Below, one piece after another: positions 11,126 to 22,556 of a DNA stretch of 64,000 bases. How positions within the stretch are numbered: the stretch's first letter is position 1; each line of letters begins with the position of its first letter. Below the pieces are notes generated by a model, which saw only the letters and a list, made by a program, of their open reading frames with translations, did not search any database and was not told where the DNA came from. The translations under genes were made by a program, and so were the position numbers. The stretch is taken from assembly GCA_003254925.1 (NCBI GenBank), contig QANZ01011162.1, positions 9,607 to 73,606 on the forward strand, in the 5' to 3' direction. Source of the stretch: Chamaecrista fasciculata. Its lineage: Eukaryota; Streptophyta; Magnoliopsida; Fabales; Fabaceae.

Positions 11126-11467
11126 AAAGTCTGCCTCTGCTCCTCCGGCGCCGGCGAAATCTTCGGCCGATACGACAACTTCGCCGCCGTCCCCACCGCT
11201 AACCAACCTCTTGGAAACTCAATCTGTTATACCCGACCCGACCCGTCGCCATTTTCGTCTTCCTCGAATATCTCCGATGATGCCGCCGCCGCCGCCACCG
11301 CCCCTCACATGACTTTTCGATCAATCTCCGGCGCATCGGTGAGCGCAAACTCCGCGACGTCGCCTTCGGTTTCTCTCGCCGATTCTTCCCAACAATATGG
11401 ATGCTCTGTTTTGGACTCGACGGCGTCGTTTGAGTCCTCCACTTCCTTCACCTCCATCGCCATTTTG
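11126..11467 (+). pseudogene. Captured N-terminal piece of a POLTERGEIST-LIKE protein phosphatase 2C gene
   Basis: The open plus-strand frame contains GAGEIFGRYDNF, then LGNSICYTRPDP, then MTFRSISGASVSAN, then STASFESSTSFTSI. The order and spacing match the N-terminal region of plant POL/PLL PP2Cs (PLL4-type: AGEI.GRYD, GHSFCY.RPD, TFRSISGASVSAN, AFESS..FAS), which lies before the phosphatase domain. POL/PLL proteins act in CLAVATA-type meristem signalling and, for PLL4/5, in immune receptor regulation. Only this N-terminal part is present, with no start methionine context and no catalytic domain. After TSI the sequence no longer fits the family (it should continue PLQPVPR). It is a transduplicated fragment inside the Pack-MULE, not a gene. 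Confidence 0.75.
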
Positions 11468-11993
11468 TTGAGGGAATCGACGGCGAGGCCGGAAATGGTG
11501 ATGTTTTCGGGGAGGGAAGGGTCGGAGATGAGAGAGAGAGAGAGAGAGATTTTTTGTATTTTTTGGGTAAATTCACTTAAAATCTTAATTTACTTTCTTT
11601 TCTTACGTTTTGATCCTATTATAAAAAGAAAAGGACCTTAATATAAGAAAATAAAACTTTTGGGGATGAAAGTTTATTTTTCCTCTTTTTTTAACGGAAA
11701 AATGGATGGAAAACGTTAGAGGGACCAACTTTTTCAAGTTTTGCATAACTGGGGGACCAATATGGAACAAAAAATAACTGGAGGACCTATAACTGGGGGA
11801 CCAAAATAGGACTTTGGCCTTTGTAAATTGAGGTCGCTTCTTCTACGAATCCGCGTGGCTCCTCCCTCCTCATTTCTAAACAAACCGCTTCTACAAGTAA
11901 CAAACACTACAGTACTCGCCTACTCGGGTCTACTCTCTTCAATGAATACAATTTGATCCTCTTCTTCACTTCCAAACCCTAATTTTCTAAGCC

Positions 11994-14900
11994 ATGGCCA
12001 TTTCCTCTGCTCCGATTCATCTCCCGAAGAAGCACGATGTCTTTATCAGCTTCAGGGGAGAAGACACGCGCGACAATTTCACCTGCCATCTTCACGATGC
12101 TTTTCGCAGAAACCAAATTTTATCCTTCATAGACAACGGAATCCCTAGAGGAGATGAGATCTCTTCGACGCTTGACGAAACAATTGACGGTTCGCTCGTG
12201 TCTGTGGTGATATTCTCACCAGACTACGCTTCGTCGAAATATTGCTTGAATGAACTCACTCGTATACTCCATTGCAGATCGAATCAGAACCAGATTGTCA
12301 TCCCTGTGTTCTACAAAGTTGAGCCATCTGATGTACGCCATCAGAATGGAGATTTCGGGCAAGCGTTGACAAAACTTGAGCAAAGTCTCAAGCGCGAAGA
12401 AGACAAGCACAAGATGCAAATCTGGAAAACTGCTCTCACTCAAGCTTCCAATTTAGCTGGTTGGACCTCTTTCAAGTTAAGGTAATTACAAATTCATTTT
12501 CATTAATTCGCTCTGTTTGGATTGTAGTTCAAGGATTATCAGTCAAGAAGCTAGAAAGATACATGTTGATCATATTTAATTCGTAAAAACTTTATTCTAG
12601 TTTGAATGAATCACTTTCTGATCGAAATCATTGTTTCCTCTTGTTCTTCTATCTTTTACCTGCTGGAAAAAAAAAAAATTCTTGGAGATAAATTTGTAGT
12701 TTATTAATGTTTTTCTTTATCTTTTTGTCGAGACTCACTTATTATTAGGATATATATAAAAGAAAAAAAAATCATGATTAGAATTAATAATTAATAATGG
12801 AATAAATTAGAAAGATTAAGAAATAGAAAGGAACGAAAAATAGTTCAAACATCGAAACAAAAATTATTATATATTTCAGGACCAAATTAAGTTTTGGACC
12901 TATTTCATTAAAACAATAGCTTTGGGAGATGACAATTTTATTTTTTGTCTCATAAATTTGGTTTTATCTTAAGATTTTTATTTCATTTTAATTTTTTAAC
13001 TTCGCAAAAAAAAAAACTAATAATAAAATTTAAAACCAATTGAAAATCACATTAATATATAGGCTAAAATTTAAGGGACCTTCATGAAATTTGGGTCATA
13101 TGCGGATTATACCTTTGAACTTTTGACTATGTGTATCTAACCCCATTTCATTAATTTCTGGTTAAATAAGTTAATAGAATTTGCTAGTTAATAAAAATGT
13201 TGCCACATTATGATAAAAAAAGACCTACAAAATTCAATATTTTATTTAATATATATATAATATATAATTATTTTATAACAAAAATTTGGCCCCGCACACT
13301 ATAACACGTGGCTCGGTCCTTGGCTGACCCATCTAGTAAAAAAAAAATAAGAGCCTTTGATTTTTGTTGTTGTTGTTGATAATATATACATGCATTTAAT
13401 TAAGAAATTTAATTAATTTTCTATATATGTAATTAATTTTACAAAAACATAAAATTTAAAATACATTAAATGTGTGTACTTTTATTTTTAGGCATTTACT
13501 ATTGGTTTCTTACAAAAAAGTATTTAACTAATCAAGATTTTTGTGTTTCTTCTTATGATAGGGATGACTCTGAGCTTATTCAGAGGATTGTTGAAGATGT
13601 GTTAGAAAAATTGGATCGTAGGTATCCGGCAACTGAATTAAGGCCTGTTGGAGTTTCCTACGCAGAGACTGAATTATTGTTCAAAGAATTTGAAACCATT
13701 GGACTTTGGGGCATTGGTGGCATTGGTAAAACAACTATTGCAAGAGCTTTGTTTCACAAATACTCTTCTAAATTTGAAGGTTGCCGCTTCTTGGAAAATG
13801 TAAGGGAAAATTCTTCCAAATGTGGAGGACTTCATGATTTACGACGCAAACTTGTCTCTGAGCTACTAGAGGAAGAAAATCTCCATACTAGGACTAATGC
13901 TATGGAATCCACTTTTGTTAAGCATAGACTCAAACGTAAGAAGGTTTTGATTGTGCTTGATGATATAAATGATATAGAGCAGTTAGAATATTTAGCATTG
14001 GATGGAGAAACTCATTGCTTTGGTCCAGGAAGTAGAATTATCATCACTACCAGGGACAAGAATGTCTTGAGCAAAGGAGTTGATAAAATATATGAGGTCA
14101 AGCCATTGATGTTTGAAGACTCCCTTCAGCTTTTCTGCTTGAATACCTTCAACCAAAACCTACCTATAATGGGCTATGAGGAGCTATCAAAAAGTATAGT
14201 TTCTCGCTGCAAAGGACTTCCATTAGCTTTAAAAGTTTTGGGCTCTTTTCTTCGTGACAAAAGTGAAAATGAATGGAATAGTGAATTGGGAAAACTTGAG
14301 AAGATTCCCCATGATGGCATTATGAAGGTGTTAAGAATCAGTTATGATGGATTAAATGATGAAGAGAAGAGTATATTTTTAGACATTGCGTGTTTCTTTA
14401 ATGGAGTGTCTAAGGAGTACTTGATAAACATCTTAGACGCCAGTGGCTTTTCTACAGCTATTGGCTTAAGAACACTTCATGACAGGGCTCTCATAATCGT
14501 TGATGATCACACCAACCATGTAACAATGCACAACTTGATCCTAGATGTGGGTCGGGAAATTATTCGTGAAGAATCCATGAAAGAACCTGGAAGGCGCAGC
14601 CGACTGTGGGTTCCTGAAGATATTTATCATGTATTACACAATAATACGGTAATGGAAACAAACTTGGTCTTTGTAATAAAACTTACATGAAATATCCAAA
14701 TAAAAATTGTTTGATATATCTCACCAAAAAAAAAATTGTTTGATATATATGGTTTCTTGGTTTTGTTTTATAGGGAACAGAAAGAATTGAAGGCATAGCA
14801 TCCGATTTGTCTCAAATTAAAGATCTATGCTTGAATGCTGACGTCTTCAGAAAAATGCCTAATTTAAGATTTCTCAAGTTCTATAATAATAAGTTATCTA

Positions 14901-16652
14901 GTGTTCACCTTCAAGAACCTCTTGAATTTTTACCCAATAAATTGAGTTACCTAGAATGGGAATCATGCCCTTCAAATTCTCTGCCATCTACTTTTCGGCC
15001 TGAGAAGCTTGTTGTGCTGAAAATGCCTAACAGCCGCATTGAAAAGCTTTGGACTGCAGTGAAGGTACATATAAGCATAATTATTATACGTGTTTTAATT
15101 GAAATTAATTTGAGATGAAAATTCCCCCAATGACTTGTCTCTACTTTTGTTTCAGAATCTTGAGAATCTGAAGGAGCTAGATCTTAGAGGATGTGAACAT
15201 TTGGTGGAGCTCCCAGATTTGTCTAGAGCCATAAACCTTGAAAGATTGGATGCTGCAAATTGTACTAGCTTGTCAGTTATCCAACCATCAATTTTTTCAC
15301 TCCCTTTTCTTGAAACACTGAATCTATCCGGTTGCACCAAACTTGAGAGTCTAGAAAGTGAGACACATTCAAGATCTCTAAAATATCTCAATGTAGATGG
15401 CTGCTCTAATCTCCAAAAATTTTCAGTGTCATCGGAGGAACTAAGAAGGCTGGATTTAAGAAATACAGGAATTGAAATCTTGCATCCGTCCATAGCGCGT
15501 TCAAGCAAACTGGAGGAGCTCTATCTTGGCGGCTTAAGACTCAAGAACCTTCCAGATGATATATCTTCCTTGAGATCTCTCAGGGAGCTTGATCTCTCTC
15601 ACTGTGAAGTAGTTGACAATTGGAAGCTACATACCTTATTTGCTGGCTTACTGTCTTTACAGCGGTTGAATTTGAGTCACTGTTGTAACATAACCGAACT
15701 TCCCAAGAACATTGTGCATCTTTCAAGGCTGGAATATGTAGACTTATCAAATTGCAAGAGGCTTCGCTGTTCTCCAAAGCTTCCACCACAGATTCGAGAG
15801 TTAGATTTTACTAACTGCTCCTCATTGATGACAGCATTCATTTTCATGACTTGCAGAAATCTGAAGGGAGCTGCTGGTAAATGCATCTTCTTTGGAAATT
15901 GTTTGAAACTGGATGATCAATCAGTTCAAAGGATTATAGAAGATGCCCATTCCTCAATGGTGCAGGCTGCTTATGGAAAACAACTAGAGGTCGCAAAATA
16001 TAAATATGCTAGGGAAATGAAGTGTGAATTTTGTTTCCCAGGAAGCAGAATACCAGGGTGCATCAGATATGGAACAAGAGAAGGAGTCTCCATAACAATG
16101 CAACTTCCTCCACCTTCTCACTTATTGGGTTTTGTTTTCTCAATGGTTATTAATCACTTCAGCTCCAAGGCAAAGCGTCCCAACAGCATCCATTGTCGAT
16201 GCTACGTGGGAGATCTCATGGTGGGAGAGACAACACTATGGTACCATAAGAAGTTTCAAGAGTTGAATTGTGACCATGTTCATGTATGGTATAATTCATT
16301 TGATTGTGGCAGCATATTGAAGGGGATTGGAGCAAGAAGTGGGAGTCAACAGTGCCTTGCTACCTTTGAGTTTGATGGTCAAGGAATCAATGTAAAAGAA
16401 TGTGGGGTGTGGCCAATATTTGTCTCTGAGTTTGACAAATTTGTTCAACAAATGGAATTCAAGTCAAAGTTGGAGTGGGGTTTGGCTGTGAATAGCAAGA
16501 GGCCTCGGGATGCTGATGAGCAAGAGCAACAACTGCTACTTTCTCAATTAAAGAAGAAAATCAGGCTGGAATTTGGTATATGTCGGGATATTAGTGCACT
16601 GGCAGCAGCTTTCACAAGAATGAACATAACACGCAGTCCCTGTATTACTTAA
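11994..16652 (+). CDS. TNL-3, TIR-NB-ARC-LRR immune receptor, full length
   Basis: Intact TNL of 1120 residues. Exons are 11994-12481, 13562-14648, 14774-15064 and 15156-16652, with intron phases 2, 0, 0 as in TNL-2. The start lies in a good context (gccATGg). TIR: HDVFISFRGEDTR near residue 14, catalytic-type E87 in YCLNEL. NB-ARC: P-loop GIGGIGKTT (K219), kinase-2 VLDDI (294-298), RNBS-B GSRIIITTRD, GLPLAL, RNBS-D FLDIACFF. The MHD position reads MHN (485-487). LRRs run from about residue 540 to 840 (for example LKELDLRGCEHLVELPDLS). C-JID: FPGSRIPGCIRYG to NVKECGVWPIFVSEF. After that comes a tail of about 80 residues with a basic patch SKRPRD (near 1069) and a Q/L/K-rich segment, absent from TNL-1. 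The patch may be a nuclear localisation signal. Introns are AT-rich. The upstream region is occupied by MULEs. Effector and partner are unknown. Confidence 0.92.
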
Positions 16653-17504
16653 ATGGTATGCAACTCTCTCATTTCTGTATTTTTTGTTTGTTAGTCTAAT
16701 AACATGGGGTTAAAAAGGATCATTATTATGTTTTAGAAACTGAAACAGTATACGGAAGCATAATAATACTTCTTAACTAGTGACTTGAGAACGCAGGTAA
16801 AAAGGACTTTTTCTAACCAAAATTAGGTGTAATTTATATATTTTTTATAAGAGAGAATAATTATTCAAGATGGAATTTTGAGCTATGCCTAAAATGAAAG
16901 TGGGTTAAAAACTCAAAATTATCATACAAACAATACACAAAATATAAAAAAGATAGTAATTTTTTGAGGATTTATATTAATCCCTTTCCTGGAATATTAT
17001 TCTATTCATATTTGATTCTAAGACCAAGTGAATTTAGTTCTCGATTAATAACTTGCTTGAGTTTAAACAAACATCGATTTTGCACTGTAGCTCCATTTCA
17101 TATTTGTCTAGTTTCTTCTTGAGTTTTGTATGTATATATCTTGCCAGTACTTTAGTCCTCAATTTTGGTGTTAGACTGTTAGTTTAGTTTAAAAAAAAAA
17201 TAGACCTAATTTCTCTCTATCTTTCTTTTTCATCTGTCGGTTCACTTTCCTGATTTTTCACTTCTTGGTTGTCTCAAATGAAGGTAACAATTTCCATCTA
17301 AAAACAGGTTTTTGCAGCACATGCTCTCGTACAACCATAAAGCAGAACAGTATGTTCATGACATTGGCTAATTGTAGTTGTAAAATGAAGCAGTGAAGCT
17401 TTCATCTGGATAATTTGATTGTAGCGAAATATGTAAGAAATGATTCAATTGAGCATTGAAATATATCTTGTAAATAACTTTAAAATTAAGTGTTTAAATC
17501 TTTC
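16653..17504. other. TNL-3 downstream spacer
   Basis: Probable 3' UTR and AT-rich DNA. Around 17310-17400 is a copy of the TNL 3'-flank segment seen after TNL-1 ('gttcatgacattggctaatt' and 'gttgtaaaatgaagcagt'). This shows that flanks were copied together with the genes. No coding region. Confidence 0.5.
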
Positions 17505-17775
17505 TGCCTGCCAAGCAATTGATGATTTAAAGCTACAAATCTTATTTGACGGCTTAGGAGTTAAGATGCCTAAGATATCTATATTTGGATGAGTGTAGTA
17601 ACATAACTGAAATCCCCAACAATATCCAACATGTTTCAGGGCTGGAAAGACTTTCCCTAGACAACTGCAAGAGGCTTTGTTCTTTACCAAAGCTTCCACC
17701 CTCCATTAAAGAGTTATTTACTAGAAACTGCACATCATTTGAGACAGTGATGTGTTCTCGACCATTGAGAGAAGG

Positions 17776-18973
17776 TTAAAATGCATAAACTACCCTAAAC
17801 TTTAGTTTTTTTTTATCAATCCCTAAACTTTAGTTTTTGTGCAAAAAAAAACTCCCTAATCATTCGATTTTGTGAAAACTATCATTTTTGTTAAGACTTT
17901 CGTTGAAAAATCAAGTTTTTTTAGGGGTGGCAAATGGTTGGGTTGGATTGTAAATGGTTGGGTCATAAATAAATGGGTCATTGACCCATTTATATTTTCT
18001 AAATGGGTCATGACCCATAAAATTAAGGGTTGACCCAATCCTCAGCCATGAACCCATCTTAAAGTATATATTATTTAATTTATAAACTAATTAATTAGAA
18101 TAATTTTTAAATTATTCAAATTTAAGACTAAATAGTATTCTTTTTTCAGATTGTGGACTGATTTGCAATTTTCACCTTTTCCATATTTCTAATAAATACA
18201 TTTTGACCCCAATTATTTTAAAAAAATTTCATTTTAGTCCTCAAATATCATGATCTAGGGACTTTTTTGTAAATTTTGAAAATATTTAGGGGCATTATGT
18301 AGTTTTTGCAAAAATTTGCAAAATTCATCTTCCTTCCTAAACTGACGGTTTGGTGGGACTAAAATGCATTTTTTTCCAAATTTAGGACTAATTTGTAATT
18401 TTATCTTTTTTCCAATATTTTTCAAAATTACAATTTTGGTCCAAAATTTTTTTTTATAATTTTCATTTAAGTCCTCAAATATTATGGTTTAAGGATGTTT
18501 TTGTAAATTTTGAAATTTTTTGGGGGGCATTTTGTAACTTTTGCAAAAATTTATGAAATTACATATTCACCCATGAAACTACTTAGTTTTGATACAAATT
18601 TAGGTTGGGTTGGGTAACCCATAGGTTTTACCCAACCCAACCCAAATTTTAATGGGTCAATTTTGGACCCAACCCATCTTGACTCATTATCTAAATGGGT
18701 TGGTTAATTTTGTGGTTGAATTGGTTGGTAATGAGTTGAGATTGCCACCTCTAAATTTCTTTTTATATAATTTTATGATTGTTATTATATTTTACACTAA
18801 TCTAAAATTAAAAATAATTATTGTTATAGTTAATACTTAATAGTAGCCAAAAATTTAAAAATTTCTTAATTTTTTTCAATAAAAATTTTAACAAAATGTG
18901 TTATTTGTACAAAATGAAAAGTTCAAGAAACTTTTTGTCACTTTTCAAAGTTCAAAAATATTTTTGAATAGAC
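17776..18973. mobile_element. MULE-like element in TNL-4, with a hAT-like MITE inside
   Basis: About 1.2 kb separates the LRR and C-JID pieces of TNL-4. The outer parts (17776-17922 and 18753-18973) are weakly inverted to each other ('ctaaactttagtttttgtgc' on the left, 'aaaatgaaaagttcaag' on the right), like an old MULE-type TIR element. No clean target duplication was found, and host sequence is missing at the site, so deletion accompanied or followed the insertion. Confidence 0.45.
17923..18752. mobile_element. hAT-like MITE
   Basis: An 830-bp element with ends AGGGGTGGCAAATGG and ...ATTGCCACCTCT, an inverted pair typical of plant hAT-type MITEs. Subterminal repeats of 'gggtca', 'tgggttgg' and 'acccaacc' are present. 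No convincing 8-bp duplication and no transposase. It sits inside the MULE-like element, making a two-level nest in TNL-4. Confidence 0.55.
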
Positions 18974-19303
18974 CTTTGTTTTTGTTAAACTGCCTCCAAA
19001 TTCCTATGTATTGGATTTTATTTGCTGCTTGGAGCTTCACTTGACCTCAAAACACCATGGCTTTGCTTTATGTTTGGAAGTGCATGCTTCTTGGGAGAAA
19101 ATGAGCTGGGGATTCTCAAGGGAGATTATGAAAGTGCAGAGATGAATTCTGATCATGTTGTTATATGGAACAATGCATTTTGCTGCGATAATGATGGAAA
19201 TTGAAAGAAGGACAAGAAATGATCTAAGTCAAAAAAAACTCAAACTTCGTTTTGAATTCAGTGTGACAGAATTCGACTATTGTGCAGATATATACCTATC
19301 AAA

Positions 19304-21423
19304 TGTTAGAGATTATGGAGCAAAACGCAGCGGAAAAGGTAAAATTAAAATTTTTACAAAACTTATAATCCCCTCTAAAGGATCCACTACTTGTGTTTAT
19401 ACCAGAGGGAAAAGGACGGTTGCTTTTGAAAAACGCGATTCCAAGAAGTCCACAGACTCGTGTCCTTCCTCTGTCGGTGATCCACACGAACAGTTTGGCA
19501 AATACTCAGGTGCTAGCCTCCAATCTCTTCTCCAAGATATTATGGGACTCGATCTACAATCTTGGAATTTAATCTTGAAATATCCAAGAATTCAAAGTGG
19601 CGCACCAAGAACCAATTTCTTGGCCACAGACTTTAGGGTTAGCGCCTCTCTCTCTTCCTCACACACTAATCGCCTCTAAAACCCTAAGTTTAGGGTTAGT
19701 CGAACTCTCCCTCTTTCTCTCTTAGAATAGGCGAGTTTCCCCTTTAGTTTTCACACACTAGAATAGGGGACTTTGGTGAGTATTTATAGAGTCTTCATTC
19801 CTCAAATTAGGAAATCACCAAATCTTGATTATAAAATTACATTAATATTATAATTCAAAATTAAAAGGCAATCTTAATTTAAATTTCAATATCATATCTT
19901 GAAATCCAAAATGCATACTTCCCATTGGTTGGAATGAGTTAAGACTTAAGAGGATTTGAATTCTTAATTAAAATATTACATTAATATCTTAACTTAAAAT
20001 TCAAAATGCATTCTTGAAATTCAAAATGCAAGATCAAATCTTGCATTTGAATCTTTGAAGAATGTGCCACCTTTCTAGTTATTTTATAGGAATTTAATAA
20101 ATAAGATAACAAACCTAACTTTTAGAAAGTTATAATCTTATTAATATCCTTAACAAATTGAATTAAAATATTACCCTAATATCTTAATTCAAATTCAAAT
20201 CTTGAATTCAAATTTAAATCTTGAATTCAAATTAACAAAATCATATTTCATTAATCTAATTCAAGAGTGAGGCGCCACCCTCCTATTGTTATCCTTCAAT
20301 ATTAGAGAATTTAATAAATCAATAATCCCCTAACTCTTAGGAGACTAAATCACTTCATTATTCCCCAATATTTTAAACAAGAATTCAATTGTAAATAGAT
20401 TAATCAAATTAACTATTTAACAATTAATATATTTAAACTTGTCTAACAAATTTAAATATCACAAATATAGATTTTATTTAAGACAAGACTTCATGTCCTA
20501 AGACATTCAACTATGTCTTAAATTGCGTCACTAAAGTGACTCACGAATTAAACCCTAATTCGTGTCCCATTACAGTATCTTGATCATGCTCATGTGTGAC
20601 CCAGCAGGCCTCATGTGAAATTGGCAGCAAGCCATCTCCATGACTCACAAGTCGAGAGCAGACTCTAGCAAGCCATCACGACTACCCAAAACACGTGAGT
20701 TATCGTTTTAACATCAACGACTTAACCTTAGTACCACCTTGTCATAATCCCTATTGTCACACAATATTTTGGTCATGGATAAGGCATGGGTAAATCATCC
20801 TTGTAATCCAAACCATAACTTTCTCGATTCCTTGAGTTAGTCCAATTACCGTGTGTAGCCACACATTCCTTGGACAAACTCATCGAGGGGCCCAGTCAAA
20901 TATCTCTCATCTTAATGAGGGACAAAATTCCTTCTTGGTCAACCACATTCCTCAGCACGACAAACAACTAAACTTGTACCTAGCCTGTATGGCTACCCTG
21001 TTACGGGCAACGTTGAACTAAGCCAAAGTTCAGCATCTACAACGCCGGAATAGTCAAGACCTCAGGTCTAAGGGCATCGTGACATGTGCACAGGAGAGAC
21101 TAGCTTATGATTAAACCCATGCAGGACTCTCCGGGTCGGTCCAGCAACTTGTAACCCTTTACATAATTGCACCATGACTCTCGAGAAGCATCACATGCGT
21201 GTATCTCCATACACCGAAGTCATGCTGGTCTTAGTTCATTCACGTTCCCACGTGAATAATCGACCAGGGACAGTTTAGAATAATTATCACATAATTAATC
21301 AAGGATTGTTATCATAGTAAACATGCTAATAATATGATAACGACATAATTTATCATTCATAAATCAGTCAAACAATATGTCTATACATATAAAATGATTG
21401 GCCCTTAGGCACAATCTCCATCA
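19304..21423 (-). mobile_element. Solo LTR (2.1 kb) inside the last exon of TNL-4
   Basis: The 2120-bp sequence starts TGTTAGAG and ends CTCCATCA. It is flanked by the perfect 5-bp duplication TCAAA (19299-19303 and 21424-21428). Read on the minus strand, its start fits the common plant LTR type TG(T/A)TGGAGATTGTGCC. Relatives in this window are at 37018-37399, 37400-37889 and 44979-45318. No internal retroelement genes are present, so it is a solo LTR, probably of Ty1/copia kind (family call uncertain). It is a fossil without coding capacity. Confidence 0.8.
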
Positions 21424-21458
21424 TCAAAGAATGTGGGGTGTGCCCAATTTATGCCTGA

Positions 21459-22556
21459 GGAGTCCAGAATTTGTTCCAGAAATCCAATCTATTCACTTTA
21501 ATGCAGTTTCTGCCGTGATATTATTGTTTATGGTGTTTTATGGGGACTTTCAATAATTTTCTTGTAGCTACATTTTGAAGAGGTTATAAACACACTGATT
21601 TCTTTTTTATTTTTATGGGGAGGTTTCCAATTGAGTATTTTTCTTACTTGTTGTTATTATTAAAGCAATTAGTTAACCGAAAAACAATTTGATTAAATAT
21701 TTAAATTGTGTTGAAGTTGTATTCCTACAAGTCTAGCTGTTGGTTAGTTAATAGCTATCTAGAACTATGTAGTTTATATACATATTAAATGACTTCACTA
21801 GGGGACTTTCTTATTCTTGTTTTCCCGTCTTTGGATTCCTCACTTATTTTCTTTTTCTATTTATTATCTCATTTTTTTTAAGAAAATAAAGAGCATTGTG
21901 AAATTATGTTTACCTGATCAATTGCTTATCCACAGGTCAAAATAGTGGAATCAATTTTTAGACTGTCAAATTGAGTTTGATCTCCAGGGTTGGTCGAGCC
22001 TAGCATTACACTAAAAATTGGACTAAAATTTGGTTGCAGATGAGATTACTCTAGATCAAAATTCAACCACACATTCAAGATACAATCTGTGAATATTAAA
22101 AATATATTAGTACTAAATCTAGTTAATACTATTGAATGAATCCAAATTAATATCACTATCAAGAAAGTAACATTTTGGGTATAGTACAGTTTGCAGTTCT
22201 GCACAATTCAGTGCAAAAGATGCTATGGGGACTGGATTTTGTGAAGTACAAATAGTTTACAGATCAAGAATTCCCTACAAACATTTCAAGAGGAGACTCA
22301 TTTAGCATACATGTGAAGGAAACTCCAAACAACTAAATAATTTCTATTATTTATTGACTTTCTTTCTTTCTTCCTTTTCTCCCCTTTTTCTTCTTCATCA
22401 CGGTACAATATAAGCAGCAGAACCAGAAATTCTGGATTTTTTGAGAAATGAAATTATGGCACAATATATAGCACTTGCATGACAATAAAACAATACCTCA
22501 TTGTACATAATCATGCAAGTTCTTTGAGCTTTTTGGAGATATGGAAACTGTTCCAT
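21459..22556. other. Spacer between TNL-4 and PDAT1
   Basis: About 1.1 kb. The left part is the former 3' UTR of TNL-4. The right part is probably the 3' UTR of the convergent PDAT1 gene. Sequence is AT-rich with no coding region or clear repeat. TNL-4 and PDAT1 converge tail to tail. Confidence 0.5.

Larger units (their letters stand above)
10385..11819. mobile_element. Pack-MULE with long arms and a captured PP2C (POLTERGEIST-LIKE) fragment
   Basis: A 1435-bp non-autonomous Mutator-like element. It starts GGCCAAAGTCC, ends GGACTTTGGCC and is flanked by the perfect 9-bp duplication tttgtaaat (10376-10384 and 11820-11828). The terminal inverted repeats are about 280-290 bp (10385-10675 and 11530-11819) and nearly identical, with small indels. 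Inside, in order: (CAT)n then (CTT)n microsatellites, a ~125-bp tandem duplication ('aaattcccatgtttgtatg', copies at about 10845-10970 and 10982-11105), and a GC-rich captured gene piece. No transposase was seen. The right end stops 174 bp before the TNL-3 ATG, so the element lies in or next to that gene's promoter or 5' UTR. Nearly matching arms suggest a young insertion. Confidence 0.9.
17505..21458 (+). pseudogene. TNL-4, broken partial copy of a TNL last exon
   Basis: Three pieces in order match the last exon of TNL-2: LRR part 17505-17775, C-JID part about 18974-19303, and the final codons 21424-21458 (KECGVCPIYA, then TGA). TIR, NB-ARC and the first LRRs are absent, and no start is present. 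The LRR piece is about 95% identical to TNL-2 7747-7935 by eye (about 9 differences in 200), so the duplication is recent. A small indel near 17555-17570 shifts the frame, and about 200 bp equivalent to 7945-8145 of TNL-2 (C-JID start) are gone where a transposon sits. A 2.1-kb solo LTR lies in the C-JID end. It keeps the KECGVCP end that TNL-2 lost, so TNL-2 and TNL-4 differ in their 3' ends. Confidence 0.85.

Noticed and set aside
19155-19679. A 174-residue open frame
   Set aside because: It is a chance fusion of TNL-4 sequence with the solo LTR; no family supports the joint protein.
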